Assembly (NCBI GenBank): GCA_902705865.1
Contig: CACSIO010000056.1
Location: 62,001-126,000 of the forward strand
Source of the DNA: BD1-7 clade bacterium
Lineage (GTDB): Bacteria > Pseudomonadota > Gammaproteobacteria > Pseudomonadales > DT-91
DNA: 64,000 bases
Direction: 5' to 3'
Below are positions 34,560 through 44,671 of the stretch, in pieces. The notes beneath the pieces are model-generated. The model saw only the letters and a program-made list of their open reading frames with translations. It was not told the origin of the DNA and did not search any database. The translations under genes were made by a program, and so were the position numbers. How positions within the stretch are numbered: the first letter of the stretch is position 1; each line of letters begins with the position of its first letter.

Positions 34560-37500
34560 GTGATGGCAGCAACAATTTGCCAGGCAATGGCTCCGATGCC
34601 CAGCTCCATACTGGTGTTATCGCCTGGTTTGCCCGTAACCCGGTCGCCGCCAACTTGCTGATGTTGACAGTAATAGCGCTGGGTTTGTTTGCTGTGGGCC
34701 AACTGCGTAAAGAGACTTTCCCGAGTATCGAGCCTGATAGAGTCACAGTTTCGGTGGCGTATGATAGTGGTGATGCCAAGCAGAACGAAGAAGGCATAGC
34801 CATGAAAGTTGAGGAGGCGCTGGAGACGGTTCCGGGTATCAAACGCATTACTTCAACCTCAACGGCGAATAGCACGAACGTAGTCATTGAGCGCACGACA
34901 GATTACGACCTCGATCTGTTACTTACCGATATCAAAAACAAAGTCGATGCGATTTATAACTTTCCGGTCGATGCCGAAAAACCGGTCATTGATAAGGCCC
35001 GTCGTTCGGATCATGCGATCTATGTGCAACTCTCGGGTGATGTTGATCGGGCAGTACTGCAATCGCTGGCTGAGCGCCTTAAAGTTGAGCTACTCGCTAA
35101 ACCGGCCGTTCGGGATTTATCGATCTTAGCCAAAGCGCGGCCGATGATGTCGATCGAGATTGATGAGGCACGTTTGCAAGCGTTAGGCTTGACCCTCGCC
35201 GACGTTGCTGACGCCGTGAATGCTGAATCGATAACCAATATTGCCGGGAGTTTGCGCACGGGTGATAAAACTATCCGCTTGAAGGCAGATAATCAGGCCT
35301 ACCACACTCAGGATTTTGCCGATCTTATCGTAAAGGCGACCACGGACGGCAGTTTAATTCGACTGGGTGACGTCGCCATTATTCATGACGGTTTTGAGGA
35401 TGATCCACAGGTTTTTTCGCGTTTCAACGGCAAACCTGGCATTGCGATTGATATCGTTATGGATGAAAACAGTGATATCACCGAGGTCGTTGAGCAAGCC
35501 GAAAGCGTAGTTTCGAGCTGGAAAGCCAGCACACGTTTACCGACCGGTGTCGAAATTACAACGTGGCATGACAGCAGTGAGACAATTAAGCAGCGTTTGT
35601 CTTTGATGATGGAAAACGCCTTCACGGGTATCGTGTTAGTGTTTTTGTTACTGGCGATTTTCTTAAATTTACGGGTGGCATTCTGGGTGGCTGCCGGTCT
35701 GCCATTTATCGTCTTTGGCACCCTGTTTTTTATGACCGGTAATTTCGCGGATCTCACCATCAATAACCTCACGACCTTTGGTTTTATCATGGCACTGGGG
35801 ATCGTTGTTGATGATGCTGTGGTTATCGGAGAGAGTATTTATGATACCCGCTCTCGCTATGGCGATACGCTAGAAAACACCATTCGTGGGGCTCAGAAAG
35901 TTGCCGTACCGACGATATTTGGGGTGTTAACAACCGTGGTTGCCTTTGGTGCAATGGCCAATGTCGATGGCCGTTTAGGCAAGATTTTTTCGTTCTTTGG
36001 CATTGTGGTTACCATCTGCTTGTTGCTGTCGATGGTGGAATCCAAGTTGATATTGCCCGCACATCTGGCGCATTTGAATACACGCAAAAAGCCGGCCGAT
36101 GCGTCAGGCAAAGGATTCTGGTTAAGCCGCTTCTGGGCTAACGTTCAACACAAAGCCGATGCAGGTCTTAACTGGTTTAACCAAGTGGTGTACCGACAAG
36201 CTATCGCACGAGCGATTCACTACCGTTATGCCGTGTTACTGGGTTTTGCCACCATCTTTGTCTTGGTGATGGGCATGCCGTTAACGGGCGCTGTTCGGGT
36301 CTCGTTCTTTCCGGACATACCCGGTGATATTGTCGGTGCTCAGGTGACGATGCGCAGTGATTCGAGCTATGGCCAAACTAGCAATAATTTGTTGAGACTT
36401 GAGCAAACGGCGATGGAGGCTGATGAATCGCTGATGCAAAAACACCAGCAGACGGGGTCTAGCATACTGAGTTTGCAAGTGACTGCCGATGCAGACAAAT
36501 CAGGCCGCGTGTTGATCGAACTGGATCAAGGTAAACCCTATAGCTCAGGTGAATTTGAAGCACTTTGGCAAAAGCTCACCGGGCAACCTGAGGGAACGCA
36601 GGCATTACTGTTTTATTCAAAATTCCGCCTGAGCGATGATTTTAAAGTGGAACTGAAGGCCTGGGATTTGGAGTCTCTGGAAGCTGCTGGAGCGGCCTTT
36701 AAAACAGCGCTTGAGCAGCAGGCTGGTGTCAGCGGCATTAACGACAACCTCGACACCGGACAAGCGCAATTGCAGTTTCGTTTGACCCCAGAGGGACGCG
36801 CGCTCGGCATGGATACTGCAAGTTTATCTCGGCAAGTTTTACGCACCTTTGGCGGCGCTATCGTGCAGCGCTATCAGCGTGACAAAGACGAAATTCGTGT
36901 GCGTGTTCGCTACCCAGAGACCGACAGGCAAACGCTGGGTGATGTGATGCAAAGCCGAATCCGCACGCCTGACGGAATGGTTGTTCCATTATCGTCAGTA
37001 GCGACTATCGATACTGCGTATCAACAGGAAGAAATCACTCGCATTGATGGTCAACGTGCAATTTACCTGAGTGCGGTGGTTGATAAAAACCAGATCGCAG
37101 CCAATGAGTTAGTTAATCAATTGCAGCGTGATCTGGTACCACAACTGCAGCGACAGTATCCGGGTCTGGCAATCCACTTTGCCGGTGAGGCTGAAGAACA
37201 ACAAGAAACGACCTCATCTATTGAACACATGTTTCTGATTGCGTTGTTGATGATCTATGTCTTGCTGGCCATTCCGCTGCGTTCTTATCTTCAGCCGCTG
37301 GTGATTATGTCGGTCATCCCGTTTGGTATTGTTGGTGCGGTGTTAGGGCACTGGATCAACGATCTTCCGCTCGGAGTGTTGTCGCTCAACGGTATATTGG
37401 CATTGAGCGGTGTTGTCGTGAATGACAGCTTGCTGTTGGTTTCGCGTTTCAATGATGAGCGCCAAGAGCATGGATTAAGTTACACCCAAGCCATTGTTGA

Positions 37501-37765
37501 GGCATGTACATCGCGCTTGCGGGCGGTGTTGTTAACATCAGTGACAACCTTTGCTGGCTTAGCGCCACTGTTGAGTGAAACCTCGCGGCAGGCGCAGTTT
37601 TTAAAACCGGCAGCGGCATCATTGGCCTATGGTATCTTATTCGCGACGGTGATTACGCTGGTGCTGATCCCGGTGTTGTTGGTGGTACAACGTGACTTTG
37701 GTCGTATATTGCAGCGAGTTAAAGGGCGAATATCCGGCAACGATGTTCTCGCTCTGACGGATTAA
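34556..37765 (+). CDS. RND multidrug efflux permease (AcrB/HAE1-like)
   Basis: A 1069-residue inner-membrane pump with twelve helices and two large periplasmic loops. The first 'VRAFWVAAGLPF' region and transmembrane helix 4 'GIVVDDAVVIGESI', carrying the proton-relay aspartate pair, are present, as is the second-half 'LAIPLRSYLQPLVIMSVIPFG'. It exchanges protons for amphiphilic substrates taken from the periplasm or outer leaflet. It is third in the coupled operon, and a two-component system follows 84 bp downstream, probably regulating it. The loops look closer to the uncharacterised AcrB-like group than to classic multidrug AcrB; substrates unknown. Confidence 0.95.
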   Translation: MSDGSNNLPGNGSDAQLHTGVIAWFARNPVAANLLMLTVIALGLFAVGQLRKETFPSIEPDRVTVSVAYDSGDAKQNEEGIAMKVEEALETVPGIKRITSTSTANSTNVVIERTTDYDLDLLLTDIKNKVDAIYNFPVDAEKPVIDKARRSDHAIYVQLSGDVDRAVLQSLAERLKVELLAKPAVRDLSILAKARPMMSIEIDEARLQALGLTLADVADAVNAESITNIAGSLRTGDKTIRLKADNQAYHTQDFADLIVKATTDGSLIRLGDVAIIHDGFEDDPQVFSRFNGKPGIAIDIVMDENSDITEVVEQAESVVSSWKASTRLPTGVEITTWHDSSETIKQRLSLMMENAFTGIVLVFLLLAIFLNLRVAFWVAAGLPFIVFGTLFFMTGNFADLTINNLTTFGFIMALGIVVDDAVVIGESIYDTRSRYGDTLENTIRGAQKVAVPTIFGVLTTVVAFGAMANVDGRLGKIFSFFGIVVTICLLLSMVESKLILPAHLAHLNTRKKPADASGKGFWLSRFWANVQHKADAGLNWFNQVVYRQAIARAIHYRYAVLLGFATIFVLVMGMPLTGAVRVSFFPDIPGDIVGAQVTMRSDSSYGQTSNNLLRLEQTAMEADESLMQKHQQTGSSILSLQVTADADKSGRVLIELDQGKPYSSGEFEALWQKLTGQPEGTQALLFYSKFRLSDDFKVELKAWDLESLEAAGAAFKTALEQQAGVSGINDNLDTGQAQLQFRLTPEGRALGMDTASLSRQVLRTFGGAIVQRYQRDKDEIRVRVRYPETDRQTLGDVMQSRIRTPDGMVVPLSSVATIDTAYQQEEITRIDGQRAIYLSAVVDKNQIAANELVNQLQRDLVPQLQRQYPGLAIHFAGEAEEQQETTSSIEHMFLIALLMIYVLLAIPLRSYLQPLVIMSVIPFGIVGAVLGHWINDLPLGVLSLNGILALSGVVVNDSLLLVSRFNDERQEHGLSYTQAIVEACTSRLRAVLLTSVTTFAGLAPLLSETSRQAQFLKPAAASLAYGILFATVITLVLIPVLLVVQRDFGRILQRVKGRISGNDVLALTD

Positions 37766-37849
37766 ACGCTTTAATGGAGTTAATTCATTGCGAGTGTCTC
37801 TCTGACTGCGGATGCTGAGAAATACCATTTATAAAGGCAGAATCTAATT

Positions 37850-38548
37850 ATGCTCAGAGTATTGCTTGTTGAAGACGATCTGGATTTAGCTGCAGGTATT
37901 GCAGATTATCTGATGTTGGAAGGGATGACTTGCGATCATGCAGCTAACGGTGTAGCAGGGTTGCAACTGGCACAGAAAAATACCTACGAGGTATTAGTGC
38001 TGGATATCAACATGCCGCGTATGGATGGCCTGACGCTGTGCGATACACTTCGCAGTGACGGTGATGATGTACCTGTGCTGATGTTAACGGCACGCGATCA
38101 ACTGGATGACAAAGTCAAAGGCTTCGCGGCAGGTACTGACGACTATTTAGTTAAGCCATTCGCAATGGAAGAATTGTTAATTCGCTTGCGCGCATTGGCT
38201 CGACGCCGCAGCAGCCAGGCGCGCCAATTGACGGTTGCCGATGTGAACCTTGACCTTGATGCGTGCCAAGTGTTGCGCGATGGCGAACCGCTTAAAGTCA
38301 CCCCGACCGGATTAAAATTATTGGAGTGTTTGATGCGCCAAGCACCGCACCCGGTTTCTCGCGATATACTGATGCACTTTGTGTGGGGCGATGAACAGCC
38401 GGATAGCAATAGTTTGAAGGTTCATATGCACCATTTGCGCAAAGCCATAGATGTTCCTGATCGATCTGGATTGATCCATACCGTACCCGGTTTTGGCTTT
38501 TCGATTGGATCTCGAGATACGGATAGCGATTCGGAGAATTTGCCATGA
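37850..38548 (+). CDS. OmpR-family response regulator
   Basis: A 232-residue two-domain regulator. The receiver domain (about 1-115) has the acidic pocket 'VEDD' at residues 7-10, phospho-acceptor Asp52 and the conserved Lys103 (DYLVKPF); the C-terminal winged helix (about 130-225) is OmpR/PhoB type. The stop overlaps the kinase start as ATGA. Placed just after the RND operon, it likely controls that operon, and the phased CCGTTAACC repeat at 31885 is a candidate binding site. Signal unknown. Confidence 0.94.
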   Translation: MLRVLLVEDDLDLAAGIADYLMLEGMTCDHAANGVAGLQLAQKNTYEVLVLDINMPRMDGLTLCDTLRSDGDDVPVLMLTARDQLDDKVKGFAAGTDDYLVKPFAMEELLIRLRALARRRSSQARQLTVADVNLDLDACQVLRDGEPLKVTPTGLKLLECLMRQAPHPVSRDILMHFVWGDEQPDSNSLKVHMHHLRKAIDVPDRSGLIHTVPGFGFSIGSRDTDSDSENLP

Positions 38549-39885
38549 GACCACAACGATTGCAGCTTCGGGGCAGCTTGCGTTGGTCACTGTTTGGCTC
38601 GCTGTTGTTTTTAGCGGCGAGTATGACCATTGTTTTCTCGTCGATGTCTGCCCATAACTTTATCGAAGGGCTGGATACCATGAATAAAAAGCTCATGTAT
38701 CAAGCTGCCAATGAGGTTGATCTAACGCATCAATCCATTGGCGAAATATTGGGTTATCGTGTGGCCAAACGTTGGCAGGATTTACCCGAAAACGTGCAGA
38801 ACAATTTGCCTGAGCCGGTCTGTGATGGGGATTTTGTTAAGAACGTTGATGGCGGCGGTTTTTTTCAGCGGCCAAACGCGGTGTATCTGGCGGTTATTTT
38901 GGTCAATAAAAGTGGTGAAAAACGATACGTTGCACGTGTGATAAAGCCGGCCGATATGCAAACGAGCCCGAAAGAATTCAGCCGTTTCATGTACATCATT
39001 ATGTTTGCGGTTATCGCCATTGTACTTTTCGCAGTGTTTATCTTTTTAATCATTCGGTCTGTTGGTAAGCCCGTTCAAAATCTTGGTGAATGGGCGAAAT
39101 CGTTAGATGCTGGCACGTTGAAGAATGACATTCCGGAGTTTCGTTATTACGAACTTAATATGCTGGCTGAGTTGATTCGTGAGAGTCTTTTGTCTGTGCA
39201 AGAAACCCTAGAGCGCGAACAGGCGTTTGTTCGTCATGCCAGTCATGAGCTGCGCACGCCCATTGCTAGCATATTATCGAATACGGAATTACTGGAAAAG
39301 ATGCTCGATAAAAACGCCGCAGCGCTGCCAGAACCGCAGCGAGAGCGCGAGGTGGCGGGCCGTATTCACCGGGCAGTAACGACCATGCAACATTTAACGG
39401 AAACCTTGTTGTGGCTCAGTCGTGATGACAGCAAACTACCGGAAGCAACGCCGTTTTCTATTGATGAATTGCTGCAGCAATTGACGGCTGAATTGAAATA
39501 CCTACTCGCCAATAAACCCGTAGAGGTTTCCATCAGCACTGATGCTTGCGAGCTAACGTTGCCGTACGCAGCCAGCCGGATTGTGTTATCGAATATCATC
39601 CGTAATGCGTTTCAGCATACTGATTGTGGTCGCGTAACGATTGTACAAAATCGTGAAACTATCGAGATTATTAATCATATTGATTCAATGGGAGATGATG
39701 CGCAGGCACACATAGTCAACGAGCGTGCAGCGAAAACGGACTTGGGCTTTGGGCTCGGGCTGAAACTCACTGAGCAGTTGACCCAAAGGCTCGGATGGCG
39801 CTATCGAAATACTGCTATCGAGAACGGCCGGCGAGTCAGTATTGTGCTGCGGTCTCCGACCCAAATATCTGGGGATCATGGATGA
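38545..39885 (+). CDS. Sensor histidine kinase
   Basis: A 446-residue membrane kinase. Two hydrophobic segments (about 15-35 and 148-170) bracket a small periplasmic sensor of roughly 110 residues. A HAMP-like linker follows, then the H-box ASHELRTP with His234, and an ATPase domain with 'IIRNAFQHT' (N-box) and 'LGFGLGLKL' (G-box). It is co-translated with the OmpR-type regulator. Architecture resembles efflux-controlling sensors of the BasS/PhoQ-like type, but the ligand is unknown. Confidence 0.92.
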   Translation: MRPQRLQLRGSLRWSLFGSLLFLAASMTIVFSSMSAHNFIEGLDTMNKKLMYQAANEVDLTHQSIGEILGYRVAKRWQDLPENVQNNLPEPVCDGDFVKNVDGGGFFQRPNAVYLAVILVNKSGEKRYVARVIKPADMQTSPKEFSRFMYIIMFAVIAIVLFAVFIFLIIRSVGKPVQNLGEWAKSLDAGTLKNDIPEFRYYELNMLAELIRESLLSVQETLEREQAFVRHASHELRTPIASILSNTELLEKMLDKNAAALPEPQREREVAGRIHRAVTTMQHLTETLLWLSRDDSKLPEATPFSIDELLQQLTAELKYLLANKPVEVSISTDACELTLPYAASRIVLSNIIRNAFQHTDCGRVTIVQNRETIEIINHIDSMGDDAQAHIVNERAAKTDLGFGLGLKLTEQLTQRLGWRYRNTAIENGRRVSIVLRSPTQISGDHG

Positions 39886-40185
39886 CGCGTTTGCCGAAGA
39901 TTTGGCCACGGCTCACTCGTTGGTCGTGGGGGGAGGGATTGCGGTTAGACGTTGACGAGATGTATGGCCGATTTAATCACGAGCCAGGGCACAATTGATG
40001 CCGCGCTCACAGGTACGTTGTTTCAAATAGTATTTATTGTTTGCAAATGTAATCTCGATGGCTTGATTTTGAGCGGCAATCCTTTTTAACTTAGACGCTT
40101 ATATCGATTTTCTGGTCGTACGTTGACTGTTGAATATTTATGTTCATTGGCGCGTTGTGAGCCAAAACCTTGAAGGAACCTCTAT
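39886..40185. other. Intergenic region between kinase and LLM oxidoreductase
   Basis: 300 bp without a supported gene. The right end has AAGGAA nine bases before the LLM oxidoreductase ATG. No terminator after the kinase and no clear promoter were seen. Confidence 0.4.
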
Positions 40186-41043
40186 ATGCATCTCGGCTTT
40201 TCATCCATGAACACCGTGAACGACCCAGACCCGGCAACCCTGGCCAAAACGCTCGAAGACGCTGGTTTTGAATCCCTGTGGTACGGTGAGCATAGCCATA
40301 TTCCGATGTGTCGCTCGACGGCGTATCCTCCGGGAGGCGACTTGCCCGAGCCTTATAAAGAGATGATGGATCCATACATATCGTTGATGGCTGCTGCTGG
40401 CGCGACCGACACACTTAAAATCGGCACCGGCATCGCTTTGATGATGGAACGTGATCTGTTTGCTCAAGCTAAAACCATGGCCACCCTCGACCGTTTAAGT
40501 AACGGCCGTTTGTTGATCGGTACCGGCGTTGGCTGGAATCAGGAAGAGTTTGAAAACGTATCCAGCTTGCCTTGGAAAAAACGTTACACCGGTTTAAAAG
40601 AAACCGTTGAAGCCACGCGCAATCTGTTTACTGAAGAAGCCCCTGAATACCACGGGAGTTTGATCGATTTTGATCCTGTTTGGTTTGAGCCCAAGCCGGT
40701 TCAACCTGCTGGCCCGCAGTTTATTTTTGGTGCGATGGGCCCATTGGGTGTTCGTCATGCTGCTGAATGGGCAGATGGTTGGATGCCGGTTGACGTTGTG
40801 ATGCCTGATGTCGGTGCTGCGATTGCTGACTTCCGTCAGCAGGTAAAAGATTTTGGCCGTGACCCAGACAGTGTTGAAATCACCATGGTAGTGATGTCGC
40901 CGTTGTCAGTCGATTTGCTGAAAAAGTATCGCGACCTTGGTGTGACACGCTGCAACATTGGTGTGGGTATGGAAAACTGGGACAAACCCGAGATCATCAT
41001 GCCGATGATCAATGAGTTTTCGAAGTTGATTCCTGAGTTGTAA
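40186..41043 (+). CDS. LLM-class (luciferase-like) flavin/F420-dependent oxidoreductase
   Basis: A 285-residue TIM-barrel enzyme of the bacterial-luciferase superfamily. The start 'MHLGFSSMNT', the motif 'LEDAGFESLWYGEHSHIP', and 'LDRLSNGRLLIGTGVGWNQEEF' are typical of the subgroup annotated as F420-dependent. Most gammaproteobacteria do not make F420, so FMN may be the real cofactor here. It is monocistronic, with AAGGAA upstream of the ATG and a strong terminator downstream. Substrate unknown. Confidence 0.88.
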   Translation: MHLGFSSMNTVNDPDPATLAKTLEDAGFESLWYGEHSHIPMCRSTAYPPGGDLPEPYKEMMDPYISLMAAAGATDTLKIGTGIALMMERDLFAQAKTMATLDRLSNGRLLIGTGVGWNQEEFENVSSLPWKKRYTGLKETVEATRNLFTEEAPEYHGSLIDFDPVWFEPKPVQPAGPQFIFGAMGPLGVRHAAEWADGWMPVDVVMPDVGAAIADFRQQVKDFGRDPDSVEITMVVMSPLSVDLLKKYRDLGVTRCNIGVGMENWDKPEIIMPMINEFSKLIPEL

Positions 41044-41072
41044 TTCATTCTCCGCTGGTTAGTGTTTTTGAA

Positions 41073-41097
41073 GCGGGCGCCATTGGCGCCCGTTTTG
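41073..41097 (+). terminator. Rho-independent terminator after LLM oxidoreductase
   Basis: Perfect GC-rich stem CGGGCGCC-ATT-GGCGCCCG followed by TTTTGT, 30 bp after the stop codon. A strong, ordinary terminator. Confidence 0.88.
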
Positions 41098-41132
41098 TCT
41101 GTGGCTATTTCTTCCCCGGGAGGGCTCGATCC

Positions 41133-42143
41133 ATGATGCGTTCTATTGGAGCATCACTACTGGCGCTGCTGCTGTCTTCCTGCGGTGGGCTGGATATCAA
41201 TCACGAGTACTCGTCGGATCAATACGATCAACGTATTCGTTATATCGTCATTCACACCACTCAAACCGGTTTTGATAAATCTATGCAGGTACTGACCGAC
41301 GCAGAGTATCCGGTCAGCTCGCATTATTTGATTCCATCGATGGACGATCCGGATTACGCCAGCAGTGACATGCAGGTATATCAATTGGTGCCTGATCATT
41401 ATCGCGCGTGGCACGCAGGCATTAGTGCTTGGCAAGGGCGTAATAATATCAATGATCAATCGATCGGTATCGAGCTGGTCTATCAACCCCATTGTCGCAG
41501 CACGTTATCGGTCGCCGAAACGATTGTCTGGAACCCGTCTGCGGTAGACAGCTTAATTAATCAGCTTCAAAAGCCTATTTGCCTTTATCCGGATTTTGAC
41601 CCTGAACAAATTCAGGAGCTGGTTGAATTGATCCGTGAATTACAGACCCGTTATCCGCAGATTACGCCAACACATATTGTTGCTCACAGCGATATTGCAC
41701 CTGATCGTAAAATCGATCCGGGCCCTCGATTTCCATGGCAACGGCTGCACCATGAAGGTATCGGCGCTTGGTATAACGCCGACAGTGCGTTGTGTTTTCG
41801 CGAAATATTCGCGAGCCATTCATTGAGCGCTGAAGTGATTCAGCAAGCGTTGAGCGATTATGGCTATCCGATAGACATCACGGGTGAATATGATTTGCAG
41901 ACAGCTCAGGTGGTTACTGCTTTCCAACAGCATTTTCGCCCCTGGCTGGTTGATGGTCGAGTGGATGCGGAAAGCGCCGGTATTCTCTTTGCGTTACTCA
42001 AAAAATATCGGCCCTCTCGGTTAGGCGTACTCGGAACCATTGCGCCATTATGCCGTACCAGTGAAAATCTTCCGTCAGTACCGTTGGAAAACATCGATCG
42101 GCTGCGTCCGAAAAATGATACGCCGAGGCGAATACTCGAATAA
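41133..42143 (+). CDS. Lipoprotein N-acetylmuramoyl-L-alanine amidase with peptidoglycan-binding domain
   Basis: A 336-residue AmiD-like enzyme. The signal peptide ends in the lipobox LLSSC. The amidase_2 domain (about 35-205) shows 'YIVIHTTQT' with the first zinc histidine, 'SIGIELV', and 'IVAHSDIAPDRKIDPGPRFPW' with the remaining zinc ligands. A peptidoglycan-binding type 1 domain follows (about 230-295). It is expected to be outer-membrane anchored and to cleave the bond between MurNAc and L-Ala during cell-wall turnover. GGGAGGG precedes the start; a second ATG follows the first directly. Confidence 0.9.
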   Translation: MMRSIGASLLALLLSSCGGLDINHEYSSDQYDQRIRYIVIHTTQTGFDKSMQVLTDAEYPVSSHYLIPSMDDPDYASSDMQVYQLVPDHYRAWHAGISAWQGRNNINDQSIGIELVYQPHCRSTLSVAETIVWNPSAVDSLINQLQKPICLYPDFDPEQIQELVELIRELQTRYPQITPTHIVAHSDIAPDRKIDPGPRFPWQRLHHEGIGAWYNADSALCFREIFASHSLSAEVIQQALSDYGYPIDITGEYDLQTAQVVTAFQQHFRPWLVDGRVDAESAGILFALLKKYRPSRLGVLGTIAPLCRTSENLPSVPLENIDRLRPKNDTPRRILE

Positions 42144-42751
42144 CAACACAGCGTATTTTCTCGCCGTAGGCAAGTGATTGATCTGTTGATAGACGTCATT
42201 TGGGGTGAGTGTTTTTTACTTCTCGAAAGAGTGGATACCGATGCTTTAGGCGACTCCCTGTTCTGGTCTGCTCTGTTGGTACATTGAGGCGGCGTTGTAG
42301 GCTCGAATTTTATCTCGGGTTTTGTGGCACAAAGGGGCGACATAAATTGTCACTATGTGAGGTAAAAACGCAGTCGATCTGCTTTGAATCGACGTAATCC
42401 GTATTAGTTATGCTGTGTCGCTGATGTTGCTTGAGATTGTCATACCCATATGGTAGAAAATGAGACGTGTATCACGCCACTGCTTGGGTGACGTATCCGC
42501 AGAGAGAGGATATAGTGATGCAGCATATACTGCTCCCAAATTACGCTACGCTAGTCATGCGTTCGGCGGTAGTCAGATGAAGGTCATTTGAAATGATCAC
42601 TGGGATCAAAAGAGACGTATTTTATCGTCACAAAATACGTTCTCCGTCAGAGAGCTACCTGACGTTATCGGCCCTCGTGCAGATAGACAAAGCAACAGAA
42701 TCAGGTCTGGGCAACCAGCTATAACAAGATCAACAAAGAGCTATACATTTC
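42144..42751. other. Long intergenic region upstream of the WS/DGAT gene
   Basis: 608 bp with no convincing gene. Small open frames exist but lack ribosome-binding sites and plausible composition. The only clear structure is the inverted repeat at 42615-42640. The length may accommodate regulation of storage-lipid synthesis, or an unrecognised small RNA. Confidence 0.45.
42615..42640. repeat. Inverted repeat upstream of WS/DGAT gene
   Basis: Perfect 9-bp arms ACGTATTTT / AAAATACGT separated by eight bases, 112 bp before the WS/DGAT start codon. It has no T-run suiting a terminator on the plus strand, so an operator is the more likely reading. Confidence 0.5.
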
Positions 42752-44671
42752 ATGAAGCAACTTGGTGTACTCGACTCAGCATTTATCAATTTGGAACATA
42801 AAAATGTTCCGCAGCACATTGGCAGTTTTGGTATTTATGACCAATCAACGGCACCCGGTGGCAAGGTTCGTTTTAAATCGGTTATCAACCATTTTGAACA
42901 TCAGATTAAAAAGATCCCGTTATTTCGTACTCGCTTGATTCAATCGCCAGGTCGTTTTGCGCGTCCTTATTGGTTGGTTGACGATAACTTTGACGTAGAA
43001 TTCCACTTGCGTCATATCGCTTTGCCGCATCCGGGTGACTGGCGTCAGTTGTGCATCCTGATTGCGCGTTTGCATTCACGCCCGATCGATATGTCGCGTC
43101 CATTATGGGAATCCTACGTTATCGAAGGTTTGGATAACATCGAAGGTTTGCCAGACGGCTGTTTTGTTATCTACACCAAAATTCACCACTCTATCGTTGA
43201 CGGTGGTGGTGCTGATAACTTCATGGCTGCGATTCACGATCTTGAACCGATTCTGCATGAAGACGATGAAGATGATGAGGTTTTTGAAGCTGAAGCGGCC
43301 CCAGGTACTTACGAGATGGTTAGCACCAGTACACGCAGCTATTTCAATAATGCGTGGAATTTAACCAAAGGTGGGTTCCAGCTTAGTAACGATGTCGTAC
43401 GATCCGGTATCAAACTCGCTAAAGGCGATTTGAAAGCACCGCCGACAGATGCGCCGACGACGCGTTTTAACAACCCGGTAGGCCCGCACCGTGTGATTGA
43501 GGCAGGCGTATTTGATTTTGATGATATTCGAGCCATCAAAAACAAAACCAATACCAAGGTTAACGATGTTGCGTTGGCAATTGTATCCGGTGCTATGCGT
43601 AAGTTCTTAGACGCTCATAACGAACATCCTGAGACATCATTGGTTGCATCTGTGCCTATGAACATGCGAACTCGCCGTGGTGATAATGGCGATGCGAACC
43701 AAGTAGGTGCGATCTTCACAAGCTTGAACAGCACAATTGATGATCCGTTAGAGCGTTTGTTGGCAATCCATCACAGTAGTGATGAAGCTAAAGAGTTTGG
43801 TGAAAATGCGCCATTGAAAGATGCATTGAAGCTAGCTGGTGCGATGTCTCCACGTGTGACAAAACGTTTGATCGATACGTATGTTGATAACCAACTGACT
43901 CGCCATTTGCCGATGAAGATCAACACAGTTGTATCTAACGTTGCCGGTCCAAACTTCCCGCTGTATTGCTCGGGTGCAAAACTGATCCGTTATCACGGCT
44001 TGGGTGTGTTGACTCCAGGTGTTGGTTTGTTCCACTTGATCTTTACCTATTGCGGTAAGATGACAACTACCATCATGGCTGACCGTGACATGATGCCGGA
44101 TCCGGAATTTTACAGTAGGTGCATTGCAGAATCGTTTGATGAGCTGCAAGCAGCAGTAGAAAAAGCGACGCCAAAAGAAATCGAAATTTTGATTGATAAA
44201 CACTCAACCGCTGAAGAACGTGTTGAGCGTGTGCTTGCGAAAGCAGAGAAGGTTATCGCAACGGCGGAAAAAAACGATGCTGACGTAGCCGAGGCAATTG
44301 CTGAAGACGCGCCAAAGCCTAAGCGTAAACGTGCAGCACGCAAGGTGAGTTCATCGTCTAAAGCCGCAGCGACAGAAGCTGCTGTTGAAGCACCGAAAGT
44401 AGAAGATAAACCAGCTGAAACTCCTGCCAAGAGTGCGCCAGTTCGTAAACGTGCTGCCTCCAGTAAGACAGCGGCTAAAAAAGCGCCTGTTAAGAAAAAA
44501 GCTGCGGCTAAGAAGGCACCTGCTAAAGCAGCAGCGAAGAAGGCAGTAGCGAAAGCACCCGCAAAAAAAGCGCCAGTATCGAAGCCTGCTGAAGCTCAAG
44601 CTAACAAGGAAGCAGCAGCTCCAGCAGCGGCTCAGGCAGCTTCGCCAAAAAGCGATAGTGCAGCTGAGTAA
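42752..44671 (+). CDS. Wax ester synthase/diacylglycerol acyltransferase with lysine/alanine-rich tail
   Basis: A 639-residue WS/DGAT. The N-terminal 'LGVLDSAFINLEHKN' and the catalytic HHSIVDG (His145, His146, Asp150) are clear, and the C-terminal half carries the usual 'NVAGPNFPLYCSGAKL' region. It esterifies acyl-CoA with fatty alcohols or diacylglycerol, making storage wax or triacylglycerol at the inner membrane. Unusually, about 120 residues (520-639) form a basic tail built of AAKKAP/AKKAPA repeats, like histone H1, AlgP or the phasin PhaF. The family normally ends near residue 460-490. A bidirectional terminator follows. Confidence 0.94.
   Translation: MKQLGVLDSAFINLEHKNVPQHIGSFGIYDQSTAPGGKVRFKSVINHFEHQIKKIPLFRTRLIQSPGRFARPYWLVDDNFDVEFHLRHIALPHPGDWRQLCILIARLHSRPIDMSRPLWESYVIEGLDNIEGLPDGCFVIYTKIHHSIVDGGGADNFMAAIHDLEPILHEDDEDDEVFEAEAAPGTYEMVSTSTRSYFNNAWNLTKGGFQLSNDVVRSGIKLAKGDLKAPPTDAPTTRFNNPVGPHRVIEAGVFDFDDIRAIKNKTNTKVNDVALAIVSGAMRKFLDAHNEHPETSLVASVPMNMRTRRGDNGDANQVGAIFTSLNSTIDDPLERLLAIHHSSDEAKEFGENAPLKDALKLAGAMSPRVTKRLIDTYVDNQLTRHLPMKINTVVSNVAGPNFPLYCSGAKLIRYHGLGVLTPGVGLFHLIFTYCGKMTTTIMADRDMMPDPEFYSRCIAESFDELQAAVEKATPKEIEILIDKHSTAEERVERVLAKAEKVIATAEKNDADVAEAIAEDAPKPKRKRAARKVSSSSKAAATEAAVEAPKVEDKPAETPAKSAPVRKRAASSKTAAKKAPVKKKAAAKKAPAKAAAKKAVAKAPAKKAPVSKPAEAQANKEAAAPAAAQAASPKSDSAAE

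Noticed and set aside
42209-42397. 62-residue open frame in the WS/DGAT upstream gap
   Set aside because: No Shine-Dalgarno, Arg/Cys-rich random-looking translation, no family resemblance.
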